Positions 21,126-33,600 of a stretch of 64,000 nt of DNA are shown in pieces. This DNA comes from Myrica gale. Its lineage: Eukaryota > Streptophyta > Magnoliopsida > Fagales > Myricaceae. The notes beneath the pieces are model-generated. The model made no database searches, was not told where the DNA came from, and was given only the letters and a program-made list of their open reading frames with translations. The stretch covers positions 622,501-686,500 of the forward strand of contig OZ005617.1 of NCBI GenBank assembly GCA_963930655.1, given 5' to 3'. The translations under genes were made by a program, and so were the position numbers. Each line of letters opens with the position of its first letter. Within the stretch, counting starts at the first letter, position 1.

Positions 21126-22231
21126 AATTTAATGGAATTGCCTTTAAGCAACTCTTTCGCTCTCTCTCTCTCACATCACAAAGTACACCGCAAATATCAC
21201 TTTCCATAATCCATTGGACTAGTTGACCGTTTTAGGTGGGACGTGGGACGGTGGGATACTCAGCTTGGCCTGAAAAATGGACCAGCCTAAATGCATATCC
21301 AAGTGTGATACGAATAAATCAGCCTTCATTTAATAATTATAGTACAAAATACATCAAAATAATATGAAAAATATACATGTTATTTATTGGTATCGTGTCA
21401 AGCATTCTCAAATGATAATTAAAAAGGTATAATCAACTTATTTTATAATTTTTTTTTCTAATTGTACTATATAATTTGAAGAGATATATGTACAATTTTT
21501 AAAAAAAGATAGACATAATATATAGCATAATGTAGCATGATCAGATATGTGTAATATTAAATAATGTAGCATCTACCTATTGTATCTATCTATTTTCAAA
21601 TTGTATAGTGCAACTTGGATAAAAAAATAAAGTGGTTATATTTCAGCTAGCATTCCGAGTGGCGTTCTTTGTATTAGTTAACGAGAAAATGTTTCGAACC
21701 TAAAACTTCAGTTCAAACAGGTGTTAATAATGTTTTTGATATTGTAGAAATTGGCAGTTTCTTCTGTGTCGACTATTGTGTTTGTGTTATTAAAATTTTA
21801 GGTATTGTGTTTAGTGAAAAAGTGAAGAGAGATAATTTTTTATATTTTTTTTGTAGTAAATAGTAATGATTATATGGGGAGAAAGAGATTATATTGTAAT
21901 ATTTAATTGTATTAAAATTTTAGAGGGGGTAAAATTTTGGTACACAAACGCACCGTAAGACTGACACGTGACTCTAACCAGGTGCAGCGAGTCATTCGTG
22001 CTTGAGCGTAATGCCAACTTTTGCGCGTAGAAGCTTACACATCGGAATGACAAAGTCGACCCATCTGTGATCTGTCACTTGGCAAGATAGAGCAGAGCTC
22101 TGCTAGCTAGCCAGAGCATGAGAGTCTTCCTTGGCCGCCACCAAAATTTTTACATCCCAAACATGGCAAGCAACCAAGAAGCAAGTGATCCGCAGGGGAG
22201 GCAAAGGCAGCCCAAGAAGGATGGCAAATTA
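21126..22231. other. AT-rich intergenic sequence
   Basis: Long A/T runs and no open frame of interest. The first 100 bases, together with 14043-14793, formed one continuous region before the LINE inserted. I see nothing else. Confidence 0.4.
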
Positions 22232-22574
22232 TGTTGGGTGATTTTGGGTCTTCTCAATCTCAAAATCTAGTTTAAGATGTGAGGTTTTCCTCAAGTTTAT
22301 AAACTGATCATCAAACTCTTCCACAATTTATGTGAGATAATCCCAACAATCTCTCATTCACATATTTGGCTCTGGCTTGGATGGGTGCAGACAACCCGTT
22401 TCTCTCATGTACTATTGGGTCGGAGACTTGTTGGTAAACATGAGCTCTGATACTGGTGTTGAGTGGTCTTGAGCCTTCTCAACCCCAAAAACTAACTCAA
22501 GAGGTGAAGTTCTTCCTCACACTTATAGATTGACCAACAACCTCTTCCATAGCCCATGTGTGACAACCCCAACA
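22232..22574 (-). mobile_element. TRIM element (terminal-repeat retrotransposon in miniature)
   Basis: Two direct repeats of 117 and 118 bp (22232-22348 and 22457-22574) both start TGTTG and end CCCAACA. They are roughly 70% alike by eye. The 108-bp interior has no coding capacity. On the minus strand, the base after the right repeat begins CCAGTATCAGAGCTC. This resembles the plant initiator-Met tRNA primer-binding site TGGTATCAGAGC. A purine-rich GAATGAGAGAT lies just before the left repeat. The 5' LTR is therefore on the right. No 5-bp target duplication is recognisable, as expected for an old copy. Confidence 0.75.
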
Positions 22575-23752
22575 GTAGGGAACTAAACGTCACTCACTTC
22601 CTGCAATCACGGCATGAACATGTTCGTGGTGCTTTGACATCAAACGATCAAAGAGATCACATAGTGGAAAAAACAACCGACGATGGCTCTTGTGATGTGG
22701 CAGAGAAGTGTCTGGTATAGACCAACAAGCAGACCCCTTCAAATGCGTCCACCGTAAACAGAACTCTGCCCAGTAGAATGAACAGATCTCTGCGGGTCGG
22801 AAAGGCTGCTCTTTCCCACGAGTTTCTTAGCGGTTTTTTTTATGCCAGTTACTAGATTTGTAGACTCTAGTACGCATGCACTTCGCGTTTGACAAATGGC
22901 TCATGCATGTATTGGATTTTGCAGTTTGCTTCAATAAAAGGTTGATATAGATTTTGATTTTCATGGTTTTACAAAAGGTGAAAGATAGCTTTCATTCTTA
23001 TCAATATTGTCCATGGCTCTTGAGTTCAAGAAAGGAAGATGAAGAAATTTGCAGAGACTCGCTCACTGAATCCACGTACATACTGTCAAATGAATTACTT
23101 AGTGAGACAGAGTTCAAATGAATTTTTTTTTCTTTCTGTTTCAATTTGGTCTACATATTTTGAAATCGATTTTAGTCAGCCATTCCGGCGTTGATCGTAA
23201 TTAAATATGATAAAGTTGCTAAAGAAAACGAAAAGGAGATAAGGGCAGAATTCTTAAAGTTTTAACTGCGGAAAAAGATGAAAATAAGCTGGCACAAATC
23301 ACACGACGTTAAGGATCGTACACCAACTGGGAGAAAGGTTTGAGGGTGTCGACTGGCTGGCATATTCAAGATCGGGTAAATGAAGAAGACAACACAAGAA
23401 GTAACAAAAAAACCATCCCTGTCCATGAGCTCTCCGACCCCAGAGGACCATTAATACCAGGACGGAATAAATAAATACCCCAAAATATTGGACACGCCAT
23501 CTTAATAAATATCCACGTACAGGTTCAAAGAACAAACTTGACCAGCAAAAGAGTTTGAATGTTCAGTCCATTTCTAATCATTCAGAAAAAATATTCTAGT
23601 CTCCAATCGTGCTTTGAAGAATTAATATCTTATCCCACTACAGTACTACCAGACAAAAAAGCTTCTATAGCTATTATGCATCTAGCGGTCTCGATCTGCC
23701 TGTATACACAAAACTCACCCACGTACGAGCGCACAGGCATATAGCGGAAGAT
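22575..23752. promoter_or_regulatory. Intergenic region and promoter of the first CslE copy
   Basis: No coding sequence is recognised. The last few hundred bases before 23753 must include the promoter and leader of the first CslE copy, but I cannot point to a TATA box with confidence. Confidence 0.35.
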
Positions 23753-24169
23753 ATGGATAAGAGAGGCGGAGGTCATGGAGAAGAAGCACTTCCGTTGTTT
23801 GAGACGAAAGAAGCCAGATTCAGAGGCCCATATAAGCTATTTGCTTCCACAGTGTTTGTGGGCATATGTTTCATATGGGTTTATAGGATGACACACATCC
23901 CAGCCAGAGCTGAAGGGCAGGGGAGATGGGCTTGGATTGGTATGTTGATGGCGGAGCTGTGGTTCGGTTTGTATTGGATCCTCACTCAATCTGTTCGTAT
24001 CAATGTTACTTATCGTTACCCATTCAAAGACCGACTCTCGTATATAAGGTTAGCTCTCTCTCTCTCTGGGTCTGAAAGATCGATTAGGTGGGGATAGAGT
24101 CGTTTCCAGAGGGCATGTGAATACAAAAACCTCCAATAGCTTGGATTCAAACTCGAAGTCATAGCCATC

Positions 24170-24675
24170 TTGGGCCTGTTTGGAAATGTTCCAGGTCCTA
24201 ATTTTGGTTTTGGTTTAAAATTTTAAATTAGATTAAAATATTATTTTGGGGTAAGATTTTGTTTAGTTGATTAAGATTTTGAGTTTTTTTTTTTTAAAAA
24301 AATTGTACCGTGGAATGGGAGCCACCCAGCGACAGGGAGCCCAAGCCATCACCGCGAGGGGAGCCTAGATCTGGGCTCCAATTCGCAGTCGTGGCTCTCC
24401 AATCGGGAGCCACCACCGCGAGGGAGCCCAGATGTGGGCTCTCAAGTCCCAGGGTGGCTGCGAGCCATCCTGGCGGCTCCCCTGAGAAAGGATGGTCAGG
24501 AGCCACTTCGGCGACGGAGAGCCTAGATCTGAACTCCCTCACAATGGGTGGCTCCTGATTCCGGGCTACTGTATGATTTTTTTTTTCATATTCAATCAAA
24601 TAAAAACTTACAACAACACAATATTTTAATATAATTTAAAATTTAAAACCAAAATCAAAACCAAAACTTGAACCC
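24170..24675. mobile_element. MITE-like element with GC-rich core in CslE copy 1 intron 1
   Basis: AT-rich arms are inverted copies of each other: left about 24200-24243 (TTTTGGTTTTGGTTTAAAATTTTAAATT-like) and right about 24620-24668. They flank a sharply GC-rich core (24301-24570) built from repeated GGGAGCC/GGCTCCC units. The left flank TGGGCCTGTTTGGAAAT resembles the ends of common plant MITEs. The exact termini and target duplication are not established. Confidence 0.5.
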
Positions 24676-25132
24676 TTATGGTTTTTGTGCATGTGATCAG
24701 AAAAAAGACGCATAGTTTATGGTGCTCACGTGTGTAAAGGTTCAGACAATCGTTGGATTCTTGACCCGGCCTTATTCCCTAGGAGGCTAGGAAGAAAGAA
24801 AACTTTTTATGGACCGTTGACTTTCACTCAACAGAGATAACTGTCAAATAACACTGTTCTATCACAGCAGGAATCACGTACGCACTACGCAGTGGAAGAG
24901 TAATGGAATCCTCTGCAATTATCTTCTTAGTTGCGCGAGTTGCAATTTAGAGAGATAAACACAAAAAAAAATCTTAATAGTAGAATTTAAGTTATTTAAA
25001 ATTTTATATAAACAACATTAAACTACGTGGAATTCATTCTACTTTTTATGTTTTGTGTCTCTTATAATTGTACTGTACAATTAGAAAGAAAATCGAAGTG
25101 AATGAAATAAAATATATATTTTTTATTTAATC

Positions 25133-25155
25133 GGGGAGGGGGAGGGGGAGGGGGG
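25133..25155 (+). other. Potential G-quadruplex
   Basis: Four G-runs of 4, 5, 5 and 6 are separated by single A residues, on the sense strand of the first intron of CslE copy 1 and about 170 bases before exon 2. Single-base loops make this a strong G4-type motif by composition. Function is unknown. Confidence 0.7.
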
Positions 25156-28100
25156 ACGTAACTGAACTCATATTGCTTTTGACAGAGGGAAGATCGCGCA
25201 TGTTTGGGGTTGCAAAAACTTCCTCGCTCCATTTCATAGAACGAAGTTCCACTTGGGCCTGATTCTGAAATCAGCAATTCTGTCATCTTCTTCCTAAATT
25301 CTATACACTGTTTGCGTGTTTAGCAGATCTGAAGAGAAGGTACCGGGTGTTGACATTTTCGTGTGCACGGCAGACCCGAAGATGGAGCCGCCAACTTTGG
25401 TGATCAACACCGTGTTATCGGCCATGTTCTACAATTATCCGCCCGAGAAGTTGAGCGTTTATCTTTCGGATGATGGTGGGTCAGAATTGACATTCTATGC
25501 TCTCGTTGAGGCCACTCGTTTCTGTAAGCATTGGATACCCTTTTGTAAGAAGTTCAGTGTCGAACCAAGGTCCCCGGCGGCCTACTTTTCCCAGCATTCT
25601 AACGTGCCAGACGATATCCCAAGTCCTCAAGACTGGTTGGCTATCAAGGTTCGTAATAAGTTCATGGCATATTGTTTAGGTAGCTATTGCTACTGCTACT
25701 GCTAGCTAGTTCATTTAAAATGATAGTTAGGATAAATTAACACTTCTTCTCCCTAAACTGTTGTGATATTTGCTATTCTCGTTGGTATTTTCATATCTGA
25801 TTGGTTGATCTCGCGAAGTTGAAGAATTGGTTGAAATGTCTGTAATTTTCTTTTCTTGTGAACTATAGGCTATATTGGACGGGAATTAAATTATAGGTTT
25901 AAAGGTGGGTAGCTGAACGGATGGAATTAAAATGATTAATTCTAATTTCTTTTTTAGTTTTGGTTCGGTTCCGGAATATACCGGATTGGAAATCCCGGTT
26001 CTAATAATTGAGTTTTTTTTTTTTTTGCCAAATGAACACTATTTTTAGGCATTTTGAATATGGATTTGGTGTTTTTTTTTTCAAATTGGACTTATGAATT
26101 AGAATTTAAACCTTCTCATTTTGAGTGTGCTATATAAATATTAGTCATTTGATACAACATTATTTAATTTTTCTTATATAAAATGACAAGATTAAAATTA
26201 AATATTCATCCAAAAAATGCATGTAATTTTGTCACTTGATAATTTCTATCAACAACAAATAATTATTGGCAATTCAAGATACACTATTTTTATGTTTTCA
26301 AAGAGACTGTATGAGGAAATGGAAAAGCGGATCGACTCAACTGTGGAAAAGGGCATGATTCCAAAAGAAGTAAGGGATCAACACAAAGGATTTTCAGAGT
26401 GGAACTCCAAAGTAACGAAGCAGGATCATCAGTCCATTGTACAGGTAATCCTTGTATCGCCCACCAAGATTCAAGATACGTACGCCATGTTAAAAGGTAC
26501 ATTTAGCAAATGCAACTGCATTCATTCATTAAAATGTTTGCTTTTTTCTTCTGTTTTGTTCCAAGATTATGATTGATGGAAGAGACAAAAATGCGGTGGA
26601 TGTTGATGGAGGGCCACTGCCAACACTGGTATACGTGGCGCGCGAAAAGAGACCCCAGTGGCCTCATAACTTCAAAGCTGGAGCTGTGAATGCACTGGTA
26701 ATCCAAATTTAAGCTTCTGACCCTATATGTTCTTCTCTGCAAACATGAGAAAAAAAAAAGGAAAAAAGTTTCTGTAGTTAGGATGTACAATATGTTTGTG
26801 GCCATGCCCACTTCCCCGATTTTCTGATGGAATTTTGAAGGTACATCATTTCAAAATGTGCAGATAAGAGTGTCGTCAGAGATAAGCGATGGCCCCTTAA
26901 TCCTCAGCTTGGACTGTGACATGTATGCAAACGATGCAGATACGGTGCAAGAGAAGGCAACCAGATCGCTTTCGTGCAGTTTCCACAAAATTTTGACAAT
27001 ATCACCAAGAATGATATATATGGAGCTTCATGTTCTGTAGTCAATAAGGTGGGTACCTTATGAACATGCTAGGAGCTATGGCTGATGCCTCTGCTTTCAA
27101 GACTTAAAAAAGGGCAGGTTGATGGACTGACATACAAACAAATTCCTTGTTTATGAAGATTGAACTTGCAGGTATAGGTGGATATGATGCGGCATTATAT
27201 TGTGGCACTGGATGTTTCCATCGAAGAGAAAGTCTTTGTGGAAAGGTGTATTCCGAGGATTACAAAGGGAAATGGGACAGAGACTCTGAAAAAAACTCAG
27301 ATAGAACTGTCAACGAATTGGAAGCATCATCAAAAGTTCTTGCTAGTTGTAGTTATGAGAAGGACACTCAATGGGGGAAAGAGGTCACTCTCTCTTTCTC
27401 TGCTGCTCTTTCTTTCTCTTTGTGTGCCTCTGTACGGGACTTCTAATCTTGAAAATTTGAAGTTTTGAATTTGCAGATAGGGCTAATATATGGGTGCCCT
27501 GTGGAAGACATTGTAACTGGCTTGGCTATCCAATGCAGAGGTTGGAAATCACTTTACTATAATCCAGATAGAAAGGCCTTCTTGGGTGTTGCTCCAACCA
27601 CCTTAGATGTTTCTCTCGTTCAACACAAGAGGTGGTCTGAAGGCATGTTTCAGATATTCTTCTCCAAGTATTGCCCCTTCCTGTATGGTCGCGGGAAGAT
27701 AACATTTGGTTCACAGATGGCATATTGTATCTATCTTTTGTGGGCACCGATTTCCTTTCCAACACTCTACTATGCGATTGTCCCTCCTCTCTGCTTGCTC
27801 CGCGGCATTCCCTTATTCCCCGAGGTTTATCTCCTTGCCTTTCTTTTCTTTTACTAGAACTCAAAAAGAAACTACCCAGCAACTGGTCAAGCAGTGGGAA
27901 AAAGTTTTTTCTTCTGATGTTTCTGCACACTTTTCAATATGTCCATGTATTCTTCTTTCCAGGTTACAAGCCTGTGGTTCCTGCCTTTTGCATACGTTTT
28001 TCTTGCAAGGACTACTTGCAGCATAGGCGAGTCCCTGAGCTGTGGGGACACGCTCAAAGCTTGGTGGAACTCACAACGAATTTGGGTGATCCGAAGGACT

Positions 28101-28508
28101 ACTTCCTACTTTTTTGCGTTCATCGACACCATGACCAGGAAATTAGGACTATCACAGGTAGCATTTGCCATCACAGCTAAGGTGGTCACAGAGGATGTCG
28201 CAAGGAGGTACGAGGAAGAGGTCATAGAGTTTGGAAGCTCAACTATCATGTTCACGCTTATGGCAACACTGGCAATGCTAAACCTCTTCGGTTTAACCGG
28301 AGGAATCAAGAAGACTGTTTTGGATTTGGAGTTCAAGGAGGTTAGCCGCTTGATCGTGCAGGTTGTTCTTGCCGGGCTACTTGTCGTGCTTAATATACCA
28401 GTTTATCAAGCACTCTTCTTCCGCAGTGACAAGGGCCATTTACCATCCTCGGTTGTGTTCAAATCCATCCTTTTAGCTTCACTAGTGTGTTTGATCCCTA
28501 TCATATAG

Positions 28509-28845
28509 ATAATGGGAGGTCAAATTGTTTGCCCTTTAGGTTTATGGTAATTTATTTTGCCCTTCTTGGGCAGTTTGTTTGTACGGACCCTTCTGCCCAA
28601 TAAAATCCTTTCACAATGCAGATCTCCAATGAATGGATTCAATTGATCTAAAGCCCATCCAAACATACTATCAAAGCTGGAAGACGCGTGGAGGAGCTGG
28701 ATCAGGACGCTTTGCAATTTTCTGCACTATACAATTTAGAGAAAAATAGACACAACAAGTTAACCTCGTTGCATAATACAATTTTGACAAAAAATTGTAG
28801 AGAATCTTGACCTTGGTGTAATTGTGACACCGATAGGCACTATAA
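28509..28845 (+). other. 3' UTR and intergenic sequence after CslE copy 1
   Basis: This follows the stop codon of the first CslE copy. CCCAATAAAATCC at about 28596 is a plausible poly(A) signal. Nothing coding is seen. Confidence 0.45.
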
Positions 28846-29315
28846 GTCTTTTTTGTTTGATGAAAAGGAAACTTTATTCAAAAACTAGAAAGCAAAGAAG
28901 AAGAGAAACAATCAAGGAGTTTGAAAAGCCAGCATACAGTCACGGCAACCCATCCAAATGTGCCGGAGCAAAGAGGTAATGATGTGAACCCCGTTATCCC
29001 GTAACGAGACCAGCTCCATCAGGTAACCTCTATAAATGATTCTAGAGACGACTCAACTAGCTAGTTGGTGCGTAACAACATTAGCATATCTTCATATATG
29101 AACTACTTTCCAAGATGAAGCTCTTAAAAGAGCACTTCCAATATCCCCTATCAACTCATGAATTATCTACTCTCTTCGAAACGATTCAATTGCAGAAACA
29201 ATTATTGCCGAGTCCCCTTCAATGATAATATTATTAAAACCTCTTCTTTGACCCTCAAGAACTCCAAACTTAGCAGCCATGCGGGCAAAAGGTATGGGCG
29301 GAAATTACACCACAT
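28846..29315 (-). mobile_element. Decayed LINE 3' end with RNase H remnant
   Basis: On the minus strand the reading AAKFGVLEGQRRGFNNIIIEGDSA, then SAIESFRRE, a stop, IIHELIGDIG and ANVVTHQLAS matches the RVT_3 RNase H pattern of plant LINE ORF2. The EGDSA motif and the H near the end are recognisable, with at least three in-frame stops. It is followed by a GAATAAAG signal and an A-rich end (CAAACAAAAAAG) at about 28846-28875. Its sequence is clearly different from the intact LINE at 14811-21108, so it is a relic of another LINE lineage. Confidence 0.6.
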
Positions 29316-30390
29316 TCTGCCTTGTTCTCATTCAAAAAGGCACCTTTCGGTCAATATGATCGACTCGTAGGTCCGTCCCATTAAGGGCGGCCAACAACCC
29401 CCGCTTATATTTTTTCTGACCAGTTGCGTTGAGATACCAAAATTTTTTAATCATCCTTACAAAAATTTCTCTTTCCTCAATTTTTTTATAAACATTTATA
29501 CATTTTATTTTATTTTTATACAGATTCAAATATTTTTACTTTTTCACTGACTCTCATAAATTATTTTAATTTTTTTACCTACTCTCATACCCAAAATTTT
29601 GACACTCAGACAACTGGGTGCTCGACTTTGCCTTCTCTATTTTTTTTTCTAGAAGTGTTCATCTTAAAATACCAAATACCTACCAAGTCCTATATTCAAA
29701 TATCCGACATGCCAACTAATCTAGTACAGCTTTTGACATAGGCTATTTTTTATTTTATTTTATTCTATTCATTTGGACCCCTCGAGCAATTGGCCCTCAA
29801 TAGTAAATATTACATTCCTGCCTTACATATACGGGTCATATTTTGAACAATATTTAATTAAGCTGTGGATATATCTAAACCCAATTTACTCCAGCCGGAC
29901 AAGCATAATATTCGCTGTCGGATTTACAGTGGTCTTGGTTTCAGGTAAAGTAGTTTGATCTGAGTTTGATAATCTGACGTCTCTATCATCCGCATCCGTT
30001 TAAACTCAATAATGTTAGACCTAATTATAATTAGTGGAGGTTTTTTTTGACATAAACAAACACAAAAGGAATATGAACATAAGAATTGTGTTTGTTGACT
30101 TTTTTTTGTCTATTTTTTCTTTTTACTCATCGGGAATTGGGTTCTCCGCTTCTGGGTTGGGATCGGAACAAATCAAATAAAAATTAAAAACAGATCACCC
30201 TTCTGTAAAATCAGACATCGCCGTGGTCCACACTCTGCTCGGGGTCCGGGTCACCTCATCCGACATCCACTACTATATCAATAGATAATCAATATTCTTA
30301 AATGATTGGATTTCCTTTAAAAAAAATTTAAAAAATAAATAAAGGAAAGACAAAATGACAAGATCACTCTACTAGTACTCGGTCCGTTTA
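29316..30390. other. AT-rich intergenic sequence between CslE copies 1 and 2
   Basis: Long T/A tracts with no supported gene. The short ORF 29773-29958 has no recognisable domain. Confidence 0.4.
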
Positions 30391-30570
30391 AGAGGTATTT
30401 GTTCGTGGAAATTTCGGGAAATATTTCTGAAATTTTGGGAATCTTTATTTTATTAAGATTTATTAGAGTTTGTGAAAAGTGAAATGTGTATGTAAAAGTT
30501 AAAAATTTTAGAGTGTGTTTGTTTTGTTAGAAATTTCGAATTCCAAAATTTTGGAGAAACAAACACCCCT
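30391..30570. mobile_element. Short MITE in the promoter of CslE copy 2
   Basis: The left end AGAGGTATTTGTTCGTGGAA and the right end, read on the opposite strand, AGGGGTGTTTGTTTCTCCAA form imperfect terminal inverted repeats of about 30 bp around a 180-bp AT-rich, non-coding unit. It lies about 83 bp upstream of the CslE start codon, so it may contribute leader or promoter sequence. I see no clear target duplication. Confidence 0.5.
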
Positions 30571-30653
30571 AAATGTCAGATGAACTGATAACAACGTCAA
30601 GAGCGAGAAAGAAGCGAAGAAAAAAAAGAGAGAGAGAGAAAGGGAAGGAGACG

Positions 30654-33600
30654 ATGGGAAGTGATGGGTATTATCCATTGTTCGAGACGAGGAAAGCTAA
30701 GGGTAGAGTCATATACAGGCTCTATGCCTTGTCTGTGTTGGCGGGCATATGTTTGATTTGGGTCTATAGAGCAAGTCATATACCAAGACAGGGTGAAGAT
30801 GGGACGTGGGGTTGGATTGGACTGCTTGGAGCTGAGCTCTGGTTCGGTCTTTACTGGGTTCTCACTCAAGCCAACCGGTGGAACCTTGTCTATAGGAGTA
30901 CCTTCAAGGACAGGCTCTCCCAAAGGTCTCTCTCTCCATCTTCATCTCCATCTCTTTAAGCAATATTCATCTTGTTTTATGTGAAGTCTCTTGGGCGTTT
31001 CATGAAATTCTTGGGTAAGTTTAAAGGCGTTTAAAGTACGAACATATTGCAAAACAGATATGAGAAAGACTTGCCCAGAGTGGACATATTCGTGTGCACG
31101 GCGGACCCTGTGATCGAGCCACCACTGATGGTGATCAACACTGTTCTATCAGTAATGGCATATGATTATCCAACGGAGAAGCTAAGCGTGTATCTTTCAG
31201 ATGATGGTGGGTCAAAAGTTACCTATTATGCTCTCTTAGAAGCCTCCGACTTTGCCAAACAGTGGCTACCCTATTGCAAGAAATTCAGGGTGGAGCCCAG
31301 GTCACCGGCAGCTTATTTCATCTCGATGGATGACCCACAAGATGCTAATCAGGCTGAAGAGTTTATGGTCGTCAAGGTGCAATATCCCTTCCTTGATAAA
31401 ACCCATCTTTTAAGATGAAAGAATATACTAGCAAACTTTTGCACTAACATTGTGAGAATTCTGTCTCTCACGCACTAACATAGTAATAGAGTCAAGTCAC
31501 CACTCCTTGTGGAAAAGCTGCATAATTATTCCAAACAAGTCACATCAGTAGTTGGAAATATTCATCCACGTCATTGTCATCATTTTCATTTTGGTGTCGC
31601 CGAGAACCAAAATTTTCAAAATTTTAGTGGGCGAAAATGAGAGCAGGAAAGTCGGTGAAAAGATAATAATAATTTATTAAAATTAGTAGCAAGGGAAGAA
31701 AAGAAAAAATTAAATAATATCAAATGATTCTATGAAAATATATATTATTTTATAATTCTTTTAATTAAGTTAAAATTTTGGTCCTTTAACACTTGACTAG
31801 ACTAAAACATGATCGTCTAACACATATAAATTTTACATCATTTAATATTATTCAGGTAAAATTTTAGCTATTTAATGTTATCTAGATAAAGTTTTAGGCC
31901 GTGTGAGTCCAGTACTTAGATCTATATCATTATATCTCTTTAAATTGCACGGTGTAATTCGGGTAGAAAATATTAATCTACTACTATTAACTAAATTTGT
32001 ATGGGGAAAAGTAATGAAGGATCAAATGGGTCTAATCTCTAATGTGGCTCCTTGGGTTTATTAAATATATTAAGAATTAAATTCAAACTTTTTATTAATA
32101 TATTAAGAACCTGAGGGAGCTGGGCCTGAGGTCCAACGCTTGGGATGGGTTGAAAGACTTAGACTCTCATTCCTTTCTCCTACAAGCAAAGAAAATAAAC
32201 TTAGACCCAGAGTCCTCCCCGTAGAGGGATTTCTCCAATGCATTTGTTAGTCGACATTTTTTATATATTTTGTTTACTGGTTCAATTATGAGATGAGTGA
32301 GAAAGTGTGAGAGAGAGTTTGCATACCTTTTTCTCCTCTTTCTTCCTCTATTTATCCTTCTTCTTTTTCGTCTGGGTCGGGCTTGATGGTCTCGACCTTG
32401 CATCTTTATCCTTGTTTTTTCTTTATTTTTAGGGTGTCAGCCACCTTTCTTTTTAATTACGGTTTCCCCCTATCATGCACCTTCTGACCCCCATTTATTA
32501 AGCGGGGTCCATCGTTTTTGTCAGAGAATCAGATGATTAACTCTCTCTTAGGCTTCACCTTTTCATGTTTGATGCGACCCCCATTTAAGAGGGTTGTTGG
32601 CCTTCTCCAAATGACTAATTTTCAATCGACAAGAACTTTTTTGTATTAGGATGAGCCTCAACCTATCCAGCCCAAGACTGTTTCTTTTCTCATTGGACCT
32701 CAGTAGTAGTAATCCTTTTTTAGGGCCGAAAAATCTATCCCCATCAGAATATTGTGATTCTTTGTGTAGTCTACCTTATGGATTTCAATCTTAAGATTTT
32801 TGTTAGAACTTTTTTACATCTGGAATTTGCAAGACTTTGGTCACAGTAGTAGCTGCCTTGCCTGCATTCTCTTTGCAGAAACTATACGAAGAAATGGAGA
32901 GTCGCATTGAAAATGCAGCCAAGATAGGTAGAATCCCAGAAGACGTGCTACTAAAACACGAAGAATTCTCGCAGTGGGATCCATATTTTTCTAGAGGTGA
33001 CCATGACCCAATACTTCAGGTACCTTCCCGATAACACAATTTTTATTTCCAGCTTTATTCAACCGAAGTCATATGTTTCTTCTATGAAGTATGCAAGTCA
33101 AGACACCTATGATTTCTGTTTTGACAGATATTAATTGATGGGAGGAACCCCAATGCCACTGATAGAGATGGGTTTGTGTTGCCAACTCTGGTGTATTTGG
33201 CTCGTGAGAAGAGACCCCTGCATCACCACAACTTCAAGGCCGGAGCTATGAATGCATTGGTAACCTTTTGAAATACAGATGCCAATCAACCTAAATTTGT
33301 GATCTCAAAACGTAACCATTGTAAGACAGTGCTGATTACTTAATTTTTTTTTCCCCAATGCTTCAACTTACAGATAAGAGTGTCATCAAAGATAAGTAAT
33401 GGGCCGATCATTCTCAATGTGGACTGTGATATGTACTCAAACAATTCTCATTCTGTGCGAGATGCACTTTGCTTTTTCATGGATGAGGAGAAGGGCCATG
33501 AGGTTGCTTTCGTGCAATTCCCACAGAATTATGTGAATGTTACTAGGAATGAAATATACAGTGCTTCACTGAGAGTTATTTGTGAGGTGAGTAGATATTT

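Larger units (their letters stand above)
23753..28508 (+). pseudogene. Cellulose synthase-like E copy 1, frameshifted
   Basis: Eight exons align one-to-one with the intact copy downstream: 23753-24048, 25327-25648, 26304-26444, 26566-26697, 26864-27048, 27159-27383, 27477-27824 and 27963-28508. The CslE hallmarks are the N-terminal LPLFETKEAR with two membrane helices, [10 protein letters not shown] and SDDGGSELTFYAL in the glycosyltransferase core, [33 protein letters not shown] (QxxRW) and C-terminal membrane helices. In exon 5, just after DCDMYAND, 28 nt are missing relative to copy 2 (around 26950). This shifts the frame and gives a stop at 27040. The predicted product stops at about 355 residues, before QxxRW. 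Exons 6-8 remain clean in the other frame, so the loss is recent or exon 5 is an assembly error. Intact CslE proteins act as Golgi polysaccharide synthases of uncertain product. Confidence 0.82.

Noticed and set aside
30573..30653. N-terminal Lys/Arg/Glu extension of CslE copy 2
   Set aside because: It is encoded by an AAG/AGA-rich leader tract. The family starts at the Met shortly before LFETRKAKG, as copy 1 also does.
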